Assembly: GCA_947474645.1 (NCBI GenBank) | Contig: CANJJD010000004.1 | Span: 62,001 to 126,000, forward strand | Source: Alphaproteobacteria bacterium | GTDB taxonomy: Bacteria > Pseudomonadota > Alphaproteobacteria > Micropepsales > Micropepsaceae | Reading direction: 5' to 3' | DNA length: 64,000 nt | In this document: piece by piece, positions 10,153 to 21,055 of the stretch | Numbering within the stretch: position 1 is the stretch's first letter | How the letters are laid out: every line of letters begins with the position of its first letter | The notes under the pieces: model-generated | What the model was told of the DNA's origin: nothing | Seen by the model: the letters and a program-made list of their open reading frames with translations, nothing else | Databases searched by the model: none | Position numbers and translations under genes: made by a program

Positions 10153-11253
10153 ATGTCGCACAACACCTTTGGCCACCTCTTCCGCGTCACCACTTTTGGC
10201 GAAAGCCATGGGCCGGCGATCGGCTGCGTGGTGGATGGCTGCCCGCCGGGCATCGAGCTGACCGAGGCCGATTTCACCTACTGGATGGACAAGCGCCGTC
10301 CGGGCACCTCCAAGTTTGTCACCCAGCGCCAGGAGCCGGACACGGTGAAAATCCTGTCGGGTGTGTTCCAGGACGAGCGCATGGCGGCCCAAGTCACCAC
10401 CGGCACGCCCATCGGGCTCTTGATCGAGAATGTGGACCAGCGCTCCAAGGATTATGCCGACATCCGCGACAAGTACCGCCCCGGTCATGCTGACTTCACC
10501 TATGAAGCCAAGTATGGCGTGCGCGACTATCGCGGCGGCGGCCGCCAGAGCGCGCGCGAGACCGCGACCCGCGTGGCGGCGGGCGCCATCGCGCGCAAGA
10601 TATTGGACAAGCTTTACGGCAAGGTAACGATCCGCGGCGCCCTGGTTCAGATGGGCACGCAGAAGATCGCCCGCGCCAACTGGTCCTGGGATGCGGTGAA
10701 CCAGAACCCCTTCTTCTGCCCGGACGCCAAGGCGGCGCCCCAATGGGAAGAATACCTCGAAGGCATCCGCAAGAACGGTTCATCGGTAGGCGCCATCATC
10801 GAAGTGGTGGCCGAAGGCATTCCCGCGGGCCTCGGCGCGCCGGTCTATGCCAAGCTGGACAATGAATTGGCCAGCGCGCTGATGAGCATCAACGCCGTCA
10901 AGGGCGTGGAGATCGGCGATGGCTTCGCCACCGCCGCCCTGACCGGCGAGGAAAATGCCGACGAGATGCGCATGGGCAGTGACGGCAAGCCGGTGTTCCT
11001 GGCCAACCATGCCGGCGGCATCCTGGGCGGCATCTCCACCGGCCAGCCCATCGTGGCGCGTTTCGCGGTCAAGCCGACCTCGTCCATTCTCAGCCCGCGC
11101 AAGACCATCGAGAAATCGGGCGCGGAGACGGAAATCCTCACCAAGGGCCGCCATGATCCGTGCGTCGGCATCCGCGCCGTGCCGGTGGGTGAAGCCATGA
11201 TGGCCTGCGTGCTGGCAGACCAGGCGCTAAGGCATCGCGCTCAAAACGGCTAG
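10153..11253 (+). CDS. aroC: Chorismate synthase
   Basis: [33 protein letters not shown]...[39 protein letters not shown]. Confidence 0.97.
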   Translation: MSHNTFGHLFRVTTFGESHGPAIGCVVDGCPPGIELTEADFTYWMDKRRPGTSKFVTQRQEPDTVKILSGVFQDERMAAQVTTGTPIGLLIENVDQRSKDYADIRDKYRPGHADFTYEAKYGVRDYRGGGRQSARETATRVAAGAIARKILDKLYGKVTIRGALVQMGTQKIARANWSWDAVNQNPFFCPDAKAAPQWEEYLEGIRKNGSSVGAIIEVVAEGIPAGLGAPVYAKLDNELASALMSINAVKGVEIGDGFATAALTGEENADEMRMGSDGKPVFLANHAGGILGGISTGQPIVARFAVKPTSSILSPRKTIEKSGAETEILTKGRHDPCVGIRAVPVGEAMMACVLADQALRHRAQNG

Positions 11254-13208
11254 TTCGGCGGCCAGGGTCCCGGCCCCTGCTTGCGTGCAGGATAGGGCGC
11301 GATGATGTCCACCGGCTTTTCGCCGTCCTTGGGCAGCGCAAAGGCAATCAGCACTTGGCGATAGACGGAATTCTCCCGCGGTGAGGGACGGTGCGCGTTG
11401 CCCGGCCCGCCCGCGGCGATCACCACATATTGGCGGCCATCCTTGCCCATATAGGTCATCGGCCCGGCATCGGATGACGCGGGCATTTTCATCTCCCACA
11501 GCTTGCGGCCCGTGCGCGTGTCATGGGCGTAGAAATGATCGTCGGACGGCGCTGCGAAGACGACGCCGCCGCGCGTCGCCAGGGTCGGGCCGATGCTGGC
11601 CGCGCCCATGTCCTTGGCGCCCACGCCATACTCGCTTTCCAGCGAACCCAGCGGCACGCGCCAGGCGATGGTGCCCGATCCCAGATTGACGGCGACCAGT
11701 TCGCCCTGCAGGCCGCCATTGCAACTGCGGCCGCCCTTGTCGTGGAAACGGACATTGCCGACATTGGAATGCACGCCGCCATTGCCCGGCGTGCCGTTGC
11801 TGGTCGGCGTGACCGTGACCATGGTCGGCATATTGTCGACATTGGCGAAGGCAAGCTCGCGCTCCGGATCGATGGAGACCCCGCCCCAGTCCATGCCGCC
11901 GATGGCGCCGATGCTGTTAAGGGCCCACACACCGCCGCCCTTGGGCACCGAGAAGGGCCCGACATCTTCCAGCTTGCGCTCATCGAACAGCGCCTTGCAT
12001 TCCTCATTGGCGCGCGCGGAAAGCTGGCTGAGATGGTCGCGCTTTACCGTCGCGGGGATCAGCGGCGGCGGCGCGATGGTGAAGGGCTGGGTGGGCGAAG
12101 ATTTTTCGCCCGGGATCTGGCTCTGCGCCACCGGCCGCTCTTCCCAGGGATGGATCGGCTTGCCGGTTGCCGCGTCCAGGATCCAGATCATGGCCTGCTT
12201 GGTGGCCTGCACCACCACCTTCACGCGCTTGCCGTCCTTGGTGACGGTCAGCGGCGCAGGCGCGGCGTTGGTGTCCAGGTCGAAGATGCCATGATGCTGT
12301 TGCTGGTGGCGCCACTTGACCTTGCCCGTGGCCGCGTCGATCGCGACGGTGGAGCCGGAGCCGGCATTGTCGCCTGGCCGCCAGATGCCGACATAGTCGG
12401 GACTGGGCGAATCCGTGGGGACATAGACGGTACCGCTGGCTTCATCCAGGGCCAGGTGACCCCAGCCCCCCATGCTCACGACCTTGTCGGTATCCGGACC
12501 CCAACTGTCGCCGCCCGGTTCGTCCTTGCCGGGGATGACGCGCGCCGTCCACACCAGCTTGCCGGTGCGCAAATCGTTGGCATGGGGATCGGCGGGCTGG
12601 GCCGGCGGCGGCAGAAAGCCGGTGGCGCCGGTGGTGATGATCAGGTTCTTGTAGATGATGGGCGGCGAATTGGTCTGCACGCCGCCATTGATCTTGCCGC
12701 CTTCCGCCGGATTGGGCAGGCCGAGCTCCAGACCCGTGGCGGGCCAGTCCGAAACCAATTGGCCGGTCTTGAGGTCGAAGCCGAACGCCTTGTGACCCCA
12801 CAGCGCCACCAGCCTGGGCTTCATTTTGCCGTCGCCGGCCCAATAGGCATAGCTGCGGCGGTTGAAGCCGGCGCCCACCGTGACCGGCGGCTTGGCGCGC
12901 CACACCTGTTTGCCCGTTTCCGGCTCCAGCGCGATGGTATCGCCGGTCTGGCTGTCCGTCAGATAAAGCAGCCCGTCGATCAGCAGCGGCCTGGTTTCCC
13001 AGGTGCGGCCGAACTTGCCGCTGTCCCAGACCCAGACGGGCTTCAGGCCGGCGACATTGGCCGGGGTGATCTGGCTCAGCGGCGAAAAGTTCTGCCGCGC
13101 GCTGCTTCCGCCCCAGTCCGTCCATTCCGAGACCTGCCCCTGCGCGCCGCCCGCGACGGCGGCCAGCGCCACGATCCCGATTGCCAGTTTGCGATTTTTC
13201 ATGGACAT
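11250..13208 (-). CDS. Exported PQQ-binding-like beta-propeller protein / quinoprotein dehydrogenase
   Basis: Signal peptide [23 protein letters not shown]-motif repeats ([41 protein letters not shown]). Confidence 0.85.
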   Translation of the reverse strand: MSMKNRKLAIGIVALAAVAGGAQGQVSEWTDWGGSSARQNFSPLSQITPANVAGLKPVWVWDSGKFGRTWETRPLLIDGLLYLTDSQTGDTIALEPETGKQVWRAKPPVTVGAGFNRRSYAYWAGDGKMKPRLVALWGHKAFGFDLKTGQLVSDWPATGLELGLPNPAEGGKINGGVQTNSPPIIYKNLIITTGATGFLPPPAQPADPHANDLRTGKLVWTARVIPGKDEPGGDSWGPDTDKVVSMGGWGHLALDEASGTVYVPTDSPSPDYVGIWRPGDNAGSGSTVAIDAATGKVKWRHQQQHHGIFDLDTNAAPAPLTVTKDGKRVKVVVQATKQAMIWILDAATGKPIHPWEERPVAQSQIPGEKSSPTQPFTIAPPPLIPATVKRDHLSQLSARANEECKALFDERKLEDVGPFSVPKGGGVWALNSIGAIGGMDWGGVSIDPERELAFANVDNMPTMVTVTPTSNGTPGNGGVHSNVGNVRFHDKGGRSCNGGLQGELVAVNLGSGTIAWRVPLGSLESEYGVGAKDMGAASIGPTLATRGGVVFAAPSDDHFYAHDTRTGRKLWEMKMPASSDAGPMTYMGKDGRQYVVIAAGGPGNAHRPSPRENSVYRQVLIAFALPKDGEKPVDIIAPYPARKQGPGPWPPN

Positions 13209-13327
13209 CCCCCGGCGTTATTTTCGCGCAATGGGCTTATGCGCCCATCTTGGGAAGATTGTTCTATTTTCCGATCTGAACGGCAAGCCCGGCAGGGCGA
13301 TGGACTTAAGGGCCCGCCGATGGTGTC

Positions 13328-14611
13328 ATGGCCCCTTCGTTGCTCGAGGGGATGATCATGAAGCGCTATTTTCCGGCCCTGATCGCCGGCGCCATGATCC
13401 TGGGCGTGCTGGCCGGGTTTTTGATCAATACCCACCTGCCGCCCGAAGACGCCAAGGCGGCGGCCGCGGGCCTGTCCATCATCACCGATGTCTTCCTGCG
13501 CCTGATCAAGATGATCATCGCACCTTTGGTCTTCTCCACCCTGGTGGTGGGCATCGCCCATATGGAGGATTCCGCCGCCATCGGCCGGGTCGGCATCAAG
13601 ACCATCGGCTGGTTCCTGCTGGCCTCGCTGATCTCGCTCACATTGGGCCTGATCATGGTGCAGTTGCTGGCGCCGGGCGCGGGCCTGGCGCTGCCACCAC
13701 CGGCCGCCACGTCCGGTGTGGCCACCGCCGGCTTCTCGCTGAAGGAGTTCATCACCCATCTGGTGCCGGCCTCGATCTTCGACGCCATGGCCCGCAACGA
13801 GATCCTGCAGATCGTGGTGTTCTCGGTGTTCGTCGGCTCGGCGGTGGCGGCGCTGGACGGCAAGGCGCCGATGATCCTGACCGCCTGCGAGCAGGCGGCG
13901 GCGGTGATGCTGAAGATCACCTCCTATGTGATGCTGCTGGCCCCCTTGGTGGTGTTCGCGGCGCTGGCTTCCACCGTGGCCACGTCGGGCCTGGGCATCG
14001 TTGTGGTCTATGCCAAGTTCGTGGGCGGCTTTTACCTGTCGCTGCTGCTGCTGTGCTGCATCCTGATCGGTTTTGCCGCGCTGGCGGTGGGGCGGCGCAC
14101 CGGCGCCCTGCTGCGCAACATCCGCGAGCCCTGGCTGCTGGCTTTTTCCACCGCCACATCCGAGGCCGCCTATCCGGGCCTGTTGGCCGGCCTGCCCCGC
14201 TTCGGCGTGCCGCGCAAGATTGTCAGCTTCGTCCTGCCGCTGGGTTATTCCTTCAACCTGGACGGCTCGATGATCTATTGCACCTTCGCCACGCTGTTCA
14301 TCGCCCAGGCCTATGGCATTGATCTGAGCCTGGGCCAGCAGATCACCATGCTGGCGCTGTTGATGATCACTTCCAAGGGCATCGCCGGGGTGCCGCGCGC
14401 CTCGCTGGTGGTGATCGCCGCCACCTTGCCGGTGTTTCACCTGCCCGAAGCGGGCCTGCTCTTGATCCTGGGCGTGGACCATCTGCTGGACATGGGGCGC
14501 AGCGCCACCAATGTGGTGGGCAATTCGGTGGCGGCGGTGATCGTCAGCAAGTGGGAAAAACAGCTTGAAGAGGGCGAACCCGTCTCCCCCGGTTTGCCTC
14601 AGGTCGGCTGA
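13328..14611 (+). CDS. Dicarboxylate/amino acid:cation symporter (DAACS family)
   Basis: DVFLRLIKMIIAPLVFSTLVVGIAHM, YSFNLDGSMIYCTFATLFIAQAYG, GIAGVPRASLVVIAATL; true start may be 13352 or 13361. Confidence 0.92.
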   Translation: MAPSLLEGMIMKRYFPALIAGAMILGVLAGFLINTHLPPEDAKAAAAGLSIITDVFLRLIKMIIAPLVFSTLVVGIAHMEDSAAIGRVGIKTIGWFLLASLISLTLGLIMVQLLAPGAGLALPPPAATSGVATAGFSLKEFITHLVPASIFDAMARNEILQIVVFSVFVGSAVAALDGKAPMILTACEQAAAVMLKITSYVMLLAPLVVFAALASTVATSGLGIVVVYAKFVGGFYLSLLLLCCILIGFAALAVGRRTGALLRNIREPWLLAFSTATSEAAYPGLLAGLPRFGVPRKIVSFVLPLGYSFNLDGSMIYCTFATLFIAQAYGIDLSLGQQITMLALLMITSKGIAGVPRASLVVIAATLPVFHLPEAGLLLILGVDHLLDMGRSATNVVGNSVAAVIVSKWEKQLEEGEPVSPGLPQVG

Positions 14612-15438
14612 TTGCCGTTCTGTGCCGGCGGCCCATTGAACGGGTTCGGCTCCGGCAAGTCGCGCCAGCGCAAGGTAAAGGTCACGGCGGAACCGACACT
14701 GACCTGCGGCTCCGACGGGGGCGTTGCCTTCATTTGCTGTTCGCGCACCGCCACGCATTGCTGCACACCAGCGCCCAAGCCGGGAAAATCGCCGGCGATC
14801 TGCATCGCCCGCAGGAAACAGTCGTCGAAGAAGGTGTAGTGGTCCAGCTCGCCGCAGCCGAAACTGGTGCGGTCGGTGCGCGAGGCGGTCATGATGATGC
14901 GGTTCTCGCCCTGCAGCGGCGTCACGAACTGGCCTGAATAGCAGGCCGACATCACGATCACGGACGGGCGCTTGCCGCAGGCGCCATTGATCATGTCGCG
15001 CAACTGCTCCGGCCCCAGCACGCCATCGCCCATGATGATGCCGGTGGGCACGCCATGGGAGGTGAAATAGATCAGGCAACCGGCCTTGGCCTTGCCCGCG
15101 GCTTCGTGCATGGCGGCGGCGATTTCGGGAATGGTGGTGTGCTGGGTGCCCTCGTCATAATCAACCGAGAACTGCACCATGTTGGCCTTGGCAAAGCCGA
15201 TCTTGGCGAAGGCCGCCGCCAAATCGCGGCGGGCATTGTTGAACACCTTGGACGGCGCGCCGGAATGGGCCCGGTAGTCGCCCGCCACCAGCACCACCGC
15301 CCAATCCTTGAAACTGGTAAGGTCGGATTCGGGCGCCGCGGCCGCCTTGGCCGGCGGCGGTTCTTGCAGCAGCCACAGCCCTGCCCCGCCCAGCGCCAAC
15401 GCCAGCACAGCACCCAGCGCGATTAGAGTTTTCCTCAA
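14599..15438 (-). CDS. Exported peptidase C13 (legumain/caspase-like, clan CD) family protein
   Basis: Signal anchor; DWAVVLVAGDY..., LIYFTSHGVPTGII (His-Gly), SVIVMSACYSGQFV (Ala-Cys) catalytic dyad context. Confidence 0.78.
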   Translation of the reverse strand: MRKTLIALGAVLALALGGAGLWLLQEPPPAKAAAAPESDLTSFKDWAVVLVAGDYRAHSGAPSKVFNNARRDLAAAFAKIGFAKANMVQFSVDYDEGTQHTTIPEIAAAMHEAAGKAKAGCLIYFTSHGVPTGIIMGDGVLGPEQLRDMINGACGKRPSVIVMSACYSGQFVTPLQGENRIIMTASRTDRTSFGCGELDHYTFFDDCFLRAMQIAGDFPGLGAGVQQCVAVREQQMKATPPSEPQVSVGSAVTFTLRWRDLPEPNPFNGPPAQNGNQPT

Positions 15439-16499
15439 GTCCCGGCCCGCTTAAAGCTTCCGACCAACTCAATATGCGACGACCAGAGGAATTGGTCTAT
15501 CGGGCTGACGGGCCCAGGCCGGTAGCCCCCGGCCGCCAGCAGGGCGGCATCCCGGGCAAAAGTGGCGGCATCGCAGGAGACATAGGCGATCACCGGAACC
15601 CTGGATTTGGCCAGGGCGCGCACTTGCGCCTCGGCGCCGGCGCGGGGCGGGTCCAGCACCACGGCGTCATACGGGTTCAGTTCCACCACCGTCAGGGGCA
15701 GCTTGAAGAGGTCGCGCCGTTCGGTGGTGATCGGCTTGAGGCCCGTGGCGCCCCGGACGGCCGCGGCCAGCGCCTCCAGCGCGGCGGCGTCCTGCTCCAC
15801 GGCATGAACGCGCGCCTTTTTCGCCAGCGGCAGGGCGAAAGTGCCCAGCCCCGCGAACAGGTCGCAGACGGTCTTGGCCTTGCCGGTGATTTTCAAAACC
15901 TGCGCCTGCAGCGCCGCCTCGCCTTGCGCGGTGGATTGCAGGAAGGGGCCCGGCGGCAACATCACGGACACGCCGCCAAGGGTGACGCGGGGTACCGCCG
16001 TTTCAAACACCCTCTCGCCCGCCATTGTCAGGCGGGCGATGCCCAGATCGGCCAAATTCGTGGACAGCGCGGCGGCAAGCGCCGGCGGCAAGCTGCTGCG
16101 CCAGCGCAAGGCGCAGTCGAATCCAGTGTCGCTCTCGGTGACATGCAGCTCCGCCATCTCGCCGACGCCGAACAGCGGCTCCAGCTTCTGGCGCAATCCC
16201 GCCACCAGCGCGAACAGGCCTGGGGTCAGTACATCGCAGTGATGCATGTCGATGACGGTATGGGACTTGGCGGCGTGAAAACCGATATGCAGGCCGTCGG
16301 CCAGGCTCTTGATCTTGAAGGCGGCGCGGCGGCGCGAGCGGGGCGGCACGATCACCGGCGCCAGAACCTCGGCGGTGACCCCGGCCTTCATCAGGGCATT
16401 CTGCACAGCGGCGCGCTTGGCCGCGGCGTAGTCGGCCGGGCCTAAATCCTGCAGCGCACAGCCGCCGCAGCTTCCGAAATGACGGCAGGTTTGATTCAG
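15435..16499 (-). CDS. TrmA/RlmD-family RNA (uracil-5-)-methyltransferase, N-terminus extended upstream of the GTG-start ORF
   Basis: SAM motif [42 protein letters not shown]; in-frame upstream residues [19 protein letters not shown] give the family CxxxxxCxxC Fe-S motif. Confidence 0.82.
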   Translation of the reverse strand: MNQTCRHFGSCGGCALQDLGPADYAAAKRAAVQNALMKAGVTAEVLAPVIVPPRSRRRAAFKIKSLADGLHIGFHAAKSHTVIDMHHCDVLTPGLFALVAGLRQKLEPLFGVGEMAELHVTESDTGFDCALRWRSSLPPALAAALSTNLADLGIARLTMAGERVFETAVPRVTLGGVSVMLPPGPFLQSTAQGEAALQAQVLKITGKAKTVCDLFAGLGTFALPLAKKARVHAVEQDAAALEALAAAVRGATGLKPITTERRDLFKLPLTVVELNPYDAVVLDPPRAGAEAQVRALAKSRVPVIAYVSCDAATFARDAALLAAGGYRPGPVSPIDQFLWSSHIELVGSFKRAGT

Positions 16500-18433
16500 G
16501 CCAGTTTCCCGGCAGCCAGATGGCTGACTTCGCTGCCCCGTCCCAGCGCCAGCAAGGCCGTGCGCAGGATGCCGTCGGCATCCAGGCCCGCCTGGGCATA
16601 CATCTTCTCAGGGCTGTCATGGTCCTGGAACACGTCGGGCAAGGTCATGGGACGGATCTTGAGGCCTTTGTCGAGCAACCCGTCATGCGCCAGGAAGTGC
16701 ATGACATGGGCGCCGAAGCCGCCCGAAGAGCCTTCCTCGATGGTGATGAGCACTTCGTGCTCCTTGGCCAGGCGGCGGATCAGGTCGGTGTCCAGCGGCT
16801 TGGCGAAGCGAGCATCGGCGATGGTGGCCGACAGGCCGTAGCCGCCCATGCGCTCGGAGGCCAGCAGCACCTGGGTCATGCGGGTGCCGAAATTCAGGAT
16901 GGCGATGTTGCTGCCCTGCTTGATGATGCGGCCCTTGCCGATTTCCAGCGGAATGCCTTCGGCGGGACGGGCCACGCCCGTACCCTCGCCGCGCGGATAG
17001 CGGATGGCGCTGGGCCGGTCGTCAATCTGGGCGGCGGTGGCCACCATGTGGGTCAGCTCGGCCTCGTCGGACGGGGCCATCAGGACGAAATTGGGCAGCG
17101 CCGCCAGATAGGCGATGTCGAAGGAGCCGGCATGGGTGCAGCCGTCCTGGCCCACCAGGCCCGCGCGGTCCATGGCAAAGCGCACCGGCAGCGACTGGAT
17201 CGCCACGTCATGCACCACCTGGTCATAGGCGCGCTGCAGGAAGGTGGAATAGATGGCGCAGAAGGGCTTCATGCCTTCGGTGGCCAGGCCCGCCGCGAAG
17301 GTCACGCCATGCTGTTCGGCGATGCCGACATCAAACGTGCGTTCCGGAAAGGCTTTCTCGAACAGATCGACGCCGGTGCCCGAGGGCATGGCGGCGGTGA
17401 TGGCGACGATGCGGCTGTCCTTCTTGGCTTCCGCGATCAGGGCCTCGCCGAACACCTTCTGATAGGCGGGTGACTTGGGGGTGGACTTGGCCTGCTCGCC
17501 GGTCAGCACCGTGAACTTGGCGACGGCATGATACTTGTCGGGCGCGGCTTCGGCGGGGGCATAGCCGTGACCCTTCTTGGTCACCACATGCACCAGCACC
17601 GGGCCCTTCATGGTGTCGCGCACATTCTCCAGCACCGGCACCAGGTGATCCAGGTTATGGCCGTCGATCGGGCCGACATAGAAGAAGCCCATTTCCTCGA
17701 ACAGCGTGCCGCCCATCGCCATACCGCGGGCATATTCCTCGGTGCGGCGCGCCACATTGAACAGCGCGCGCGGCAACAGCTTGCGCGCCCAGCGCTTGGC
17801 CAGGTTGCGGATGCCGGTATAGGGACGCGACGACACCAGCCGCGCCAGGTAGGCGCTCATCGCGCCGACCGGCGGGGCGATGGACATGTCGTTGTCGTTG
17901 AGGATGACGATCAGCCGGTTCTTGTTGGCGCCGGCATTGTTCATGGCTTCATAGGCCATGCCCGCGCTCATCGAGCCGTCGCCGATCACCGCGATCACAT
18001 TGTTGTCGCCGCCCTTGAGGTCGCGCGCCACCGCCATGCCCACGCCCGCAGAGATGGAGGTGGAGCTGTGCGCCGCGCCGAAGGGGTCATATTCGCTTTC
18101 GCTGCGCTTGGTGAAGCCGGACAGCCCGCCGCCCTGGCGCAGGGTGCGCATGCGCGCGCGCCGGCCGGTGAGGATCTTGTGGGGATAGGCTTGGTGGCCG
18201 ACGTCCCAGATGACGCGGTCCTTGGGCGTTTCAAACACGTAATGCAGCGCCGTGGTCAGCTCGACCACGCCCAGTCCCGCACCAAAGTGACCGCCGGTGA
18301 CCGACACGATGTCGATCAGGTCGGTGCGCAGCTCATCGGCGAACTGGCGCAGTTGCGACTTGTCCAGCTTGCGCAGGTCTTCGGGCAGGTCCACCTGGTC
18401 CAGCAGCGGGGTCTTGGTATTGGGAATGTTCAT
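16496..18433 (-). CDS. dxs: 1-deoxy-D-xylulose-5-phosphate synthase
   Basis: [70 protein letters not shown]; start [11 protein letters not shown]. Confidence 0.97.
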   Translation of the reverse strand: MNIPNTKTPLLDQVDLPEDLRKLDKSQLRQFADELRTDLIDIVSVTGGHFGAGLGVVELTTALHYVFETPKDRVIWDVGHQAYPHKILTGRRARMRTLRQGGGLSGFTKRSESEYDPFGAAHSSTSISAGVGMAVARDLKGGDNNVIAVIGDGSMSAGMAYEAMNNAGANKNRLIVILNDNDMSIAPPVGAMSAYLARLVSSRPYTGIRNLAKRWARKLLPRALFNVARRTEEYARGMAMGGTLFEEMGFFYVGPIDGHNLDHLVPVLENVRDTMKGPVLVHVVTKKGHGYAPAEAAPDKYHAVAKFTVLTGEQAKSTPKSPAYQKVFGEALIAEAKKDSRIVAITAAMPSGTGVDLFEKAFPERTFDVGIAEQHGVTFAAGLATEGMKPFCAIYSTFLQRAYDQVVHDVAIQSLPVRFAMDRAGLVGQDGCTHAGSFDIAYLAALPNFVLMAPSDEAELTHMVATAAQIDDRPSAIRYPRGEGTGVARPAEGIPLEIGKGRIIKQGSNIAILNFGTRMTQVLLASERMGGYGLSATIADARFAKPLDTDLIRRLAKEHEVLITIEEGSSGGFGAHVMHFLAHDGLLDKGLKIRPMTLPDVFQDHDSPEKMYAQAGLDADGILRTALLALGRGSEVSHLAAGKLA

Positions 18434-18437
18434 CGCG

Positions 18438-18755
18438 TTACGCCGTTTCCATGCTCTCGCCGACCTGCGGTCCGCCCGCACCCAGCACGATTTTTTCCAG
18501 ACGGCTCTCGGCCGATTTCAACTTTGTCTCGCAATGGGCCTTCAGCGCCTGTCCGCGTTCGTACAAGGCGATGGAATCCTCAAGATCCACCTCGCCCTGC
18601 TCCAGCCGGGAGACAATGGCTTCCAGCTCCTTGAGCGCACCTTCGAAGCTCAGCTCCTCGATGGCTTTGTCGGTCTTGGCGGGGGGAATGGCGAAGGCTC
18701 CAGCTATGCTTTTAGTCTCGGAAACAACCGAAACTGCAGCGCACCATAATCGCAA
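18438..18755 (-). CDS. xseB: Exodeoxyribonuclease VII small subunit (start uncertain)
   Basis: [49 protein letters not shown]; the only in-frame starts are non-ATG. Confidence 0.9.
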   Translation of the reverse strand: MRLWCAAVSVVSETKSIAGAFAIPPAKTDKAIEELSFEGALKELEAIVSRLEQGEVDLEDSIALYERGQALKAHCETKLKSAESRLEKIVLGAGGPQVGESMETA

Positions 18756-18763
18756 TTATGGTG
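18742..18763. repeat. Perfect 9-bp inverted repeat with 4-nt spacer at the 5' end of xseB
   Basis: caccataat-cgca-attatggtg, AT-rich in a GC-rich context. Confidence 0.6.
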
Positions 18764-18857
18764 ACGCCAAGCCAGCTCCGTGCCCCCGCACCGTGCAACT
18801 ATAATTCAAGAAATCCCGGCAGCAAGCAGTTTCCTTGCCGCCACTGTGCGGTTGGTG

Positions 18858-20639
18858 TCACGGCCGTGGCAGATGCGTCGCCCGAAGCTGCAAGGAGGTT
18901 CCGGGACCGCCCTGGGGCAGGCTGGAAACCTCGCCCAGGACAGCCTGCAGCGCCGGCAGGTTGAGCAGCGATTCGATCCGCCCGAAAAGGGTCAGGCTGG
19001 CCTCCAGGCCGTCCGAAAGCACCCCCAGCCGGGCCAAAAGCCCGGTGCGGCGGGGATAGACCTTGAAGGTCATGCTGTCCGCGGGAACTTTGCCCAGGAT
19101 GGCCGCCTGGTCTGCCGCGGTCCAGAAGCCGCCCAGCAGGTCCACCAGCCCCTGCGCCTTGGCATCCGTGCCGGACCAGACCCGGCCGCGCGCGGCCTCG
19201 CGCACCTTGGCCAGCGGCAGCTTGCGGCCGGCCGCCACCTTGGCGGTGAAGTCGTCATAGATCACATCGGCCTGGTGATTGAGGTTGGCCCATTGCTCCT
19301 CGGTGAAGGGCTGGAGCGGCGAGTCCATCAGCGTGTTCTTGCCCACCGCCACCGTCTCGGCATTGGCGCCCACCAGCTTCAGCGTCTCGCCGAAACTGAC
19401 CTTGCCGGTCAGCACCCCGATGGAGCCGGTGATGGTGCCGGGCTCGGCGACGATCTTGTTGGCGCTGAGCGAAATGTAATAGCCGCCCGAAGCGGCCACC
19501 CCGCCCATGGAAACCACCACCGGCTTGCCGGCCTTCTGCGCCACCTTCACGGCATGCAGGATCTGGTCGCTGGCCGTGACCGAGCCGCCGGGCGAATCCA
19601 CCCGCAGCACAATGGCCTTGATGTCCTTGTCGCGCGCGGCCTGGCCGATGGCCGCCGACAGGTCGTCGCTGGCGATGCCCGACGAGGTGTTGAACAGCGA
19701 ATTCTTGGCGGTGCCGTCACGGATTTCGCCCGCCGCCTGGACGATGGCGATATTGGCGGTGCCGAAACGCTCCACCGCGTTCTTCACATAATCGGTGAAC
19801 TTGACCGACTTGGCGCCGGCTCCGGCGCGGGTGGTGGCCGCGGCGCGCGCCTCATCCTCATAGCCGATGCGATCCACCAGCTTGCGGGACCGCGCGTCTT
19901 CGGCGAATTGGGGGCTGGCCTCCAGCGCGGCGATCACTTCGCTGCGGGAAATACGGCGGTTGGCCGCCATCTGGCCCACGGCGCCGTCATAGACCGAGTT
20001 CATCAACTGGGTAAGCTGCTCGCGGTCCGCCGGCGACATCTGCTTTTCCATCATCATGTCGGCGGCGCTTTTGTATTCAGAGCGCTTGGCGATCTGTGGC
20101 ACCGCCTTGATCTTGTCCAGGGTGCCACGCAGGAAGATTTCGCCGCCGCCCGCGCCCGACACCGAGAAGGGGCTCTTGGGCATCACCCAGATTTCCGTGG
20201 CGGCGCTGGCGGCGAGGTAATCGCCAAGGCCGGCGCCGAAAAAGGCCGATGCCTGGGCGATGACGAATTTGCCCTTGGCCTTGAAGCGGTGAATGGCGGC
20301 CCCAACCTCCTGGGCTTCGGCGGTGGACAGCGCTCCATTGCCCAGCTTGAGCACCATGCCCTTGACGCGGGCATCGCGGCCCGCCGCATCCAGCCCCAGC
20401 ACCACATCCATCACCGTCGCGCGGCTGGGGGTAAAGATGCTGCCCGGCGCGGCGGCACTGTCGTCAATCGGCTCGCGCAGATCCAGCGCCAGCACCATGT
20501 TGCCGGGCTGCCCGTCGCCGCGCGCCAGGGAAATCACCAGCAGCAGGGCGACCAGCAACACAATGACGACCGCCGCCTTGGCGAACATGTTCACCACCGA
20601 CATCAGGATGGCGCGCAACCAGGTAAGAAAACGGATCAT
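18858..20639 (-). CDS. sppA: Signal peptide peptidase SppA, 67K type
   Basis: KAIVLRVDSPGGSVTASDQI, VVSMGGVAASGGYYISLSANKIVAEPGTITGSIGV; start MIRFLTWLRA with TM segment. Confidence 0.93.
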   Translation of the reverse strand: MIRFLTWLRAILMSVVNMFAKAAVVIVLLVALLLVISLARGDGQPGNMVLALDLREPIDDSAAAPGSIFTPSRATVMDVVLGLDAAGRDARVKGMVLKLGNGALSTAEAQEVGAAIHRFKAKGKFVIAQASAFFGAGLGDYLAASAATEIWVMPKSPFSVSGAGGGEIFLRGTLDKIKAVPQIAKRSEYKSAADMMMEKQMSPADREQLTQLMNSVYDGAVGQMAANRRISRSEVIAALEASPQFAEDARSRKLVDRIGYEDEARAAATTRAGAGAKSVKFTDYVKNAVERFGTANIAIVQAAGEIRDGTAKNSLFNTSSGIASDDLSAAIGQAARDKDIKAIVLRVDSPGGSVTASDQILHAVKVAQKAGKPVVVSMGGVAASGGYYISLSANKIVAEPGTITGSIGVLTGKVSFGETLKLVGANAETVAVGKNTLMDSPLQPFTEEQWANLNHQADVIYDDFTAKVAAGRKLPLAKVREAARGRVWSGTDAKAQGLVDLLGGFWTAADQAAILGKVPADSMTFKVYPRRTGLLARLGVLSDGLEASLTLFGRIESLLNLPALQAVLGEVSSLPQGGPGTSLQLRATHLPRP

Positions 20640-20690
20640 GAAAATTCCTTCAGGGGCAGAATAGTGCAGCGCCGCGACAATCTCACGAAA

Positions 20691-20720
20691 AAGCCCGGCC
20701 CCCAACAGGGGACCGGGCTT
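20691..20720. terminator. Intrinsic terminator hairpin
   Basis: aagcccggcccccaacaggggaccgggctt between sppA and the CsbD gene. Confidence 0.65.
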
Positions 20721-20740
20721 ATCGCATTTTAGCGAAAAGG

Positions 20741-20920
20741 TTAGTTGATGGCGTCGCGAACAGCGTCCTTCATGCCGCCCACCGCATTCTGCACCTTGCC
20801 GGCAGCCTTGTCGGCAGCGCCTTCGGCCTTGAGCTTGGCGTCGCCGGTGATCTTGCCGGCGGCTTCCTTGATGGCGCCCTTGGCCTGGTTGGCCGAGCCT
20901 TCAATACGATCCTTGTCCAT
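20741..20920 (-). CDS. CsbD family stress-response protein (59 aa)
   Basis: MDKDRIEGSANQAKGAIKEAAGKITGDAKLKAEGAADKAAGKVQNAVGGMKDAVRDAIN. Confidence 0.92.
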   Translation of the reverse strand: MDKDRIEGSANQAKGAIKEAAGKITGDAKLKAEGAADKAAGKVQNAVGGMKDAVRDAIN

Positions 20921-21055
20921 TACCTGTCTCCAATATGGGGGTTTTGCGTGGGGAATACGCTGGTAGGATAACGGGCTGGCCGCGCCCGAGTTCCCGTAAC
21001 CTTTTGGGGCGATCCGGCGAACGAATACCTGCGTATAGAGAATACGGAGACCAAA

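Noticed and set aside
11523-13355. 610-aa plus-strand ORF opposite the PQQ protein
   Set aside because: Antisense shadow of a protein with signal peptide and propeller motifs
13199-15079. 626-aa minus-strand ORF across the DAACS transporter
   Set aside because: His/Gln/Gly-rich low-complexity shadow of a well-supported membrane transporter
18780-20732. 650-aa plus-strand ORF opposite sppA
   Set aside because: Arg/Gly/His/Gln-rich antisense translation of a clear SppA gene; typical shadow ORF in high-GC DNA
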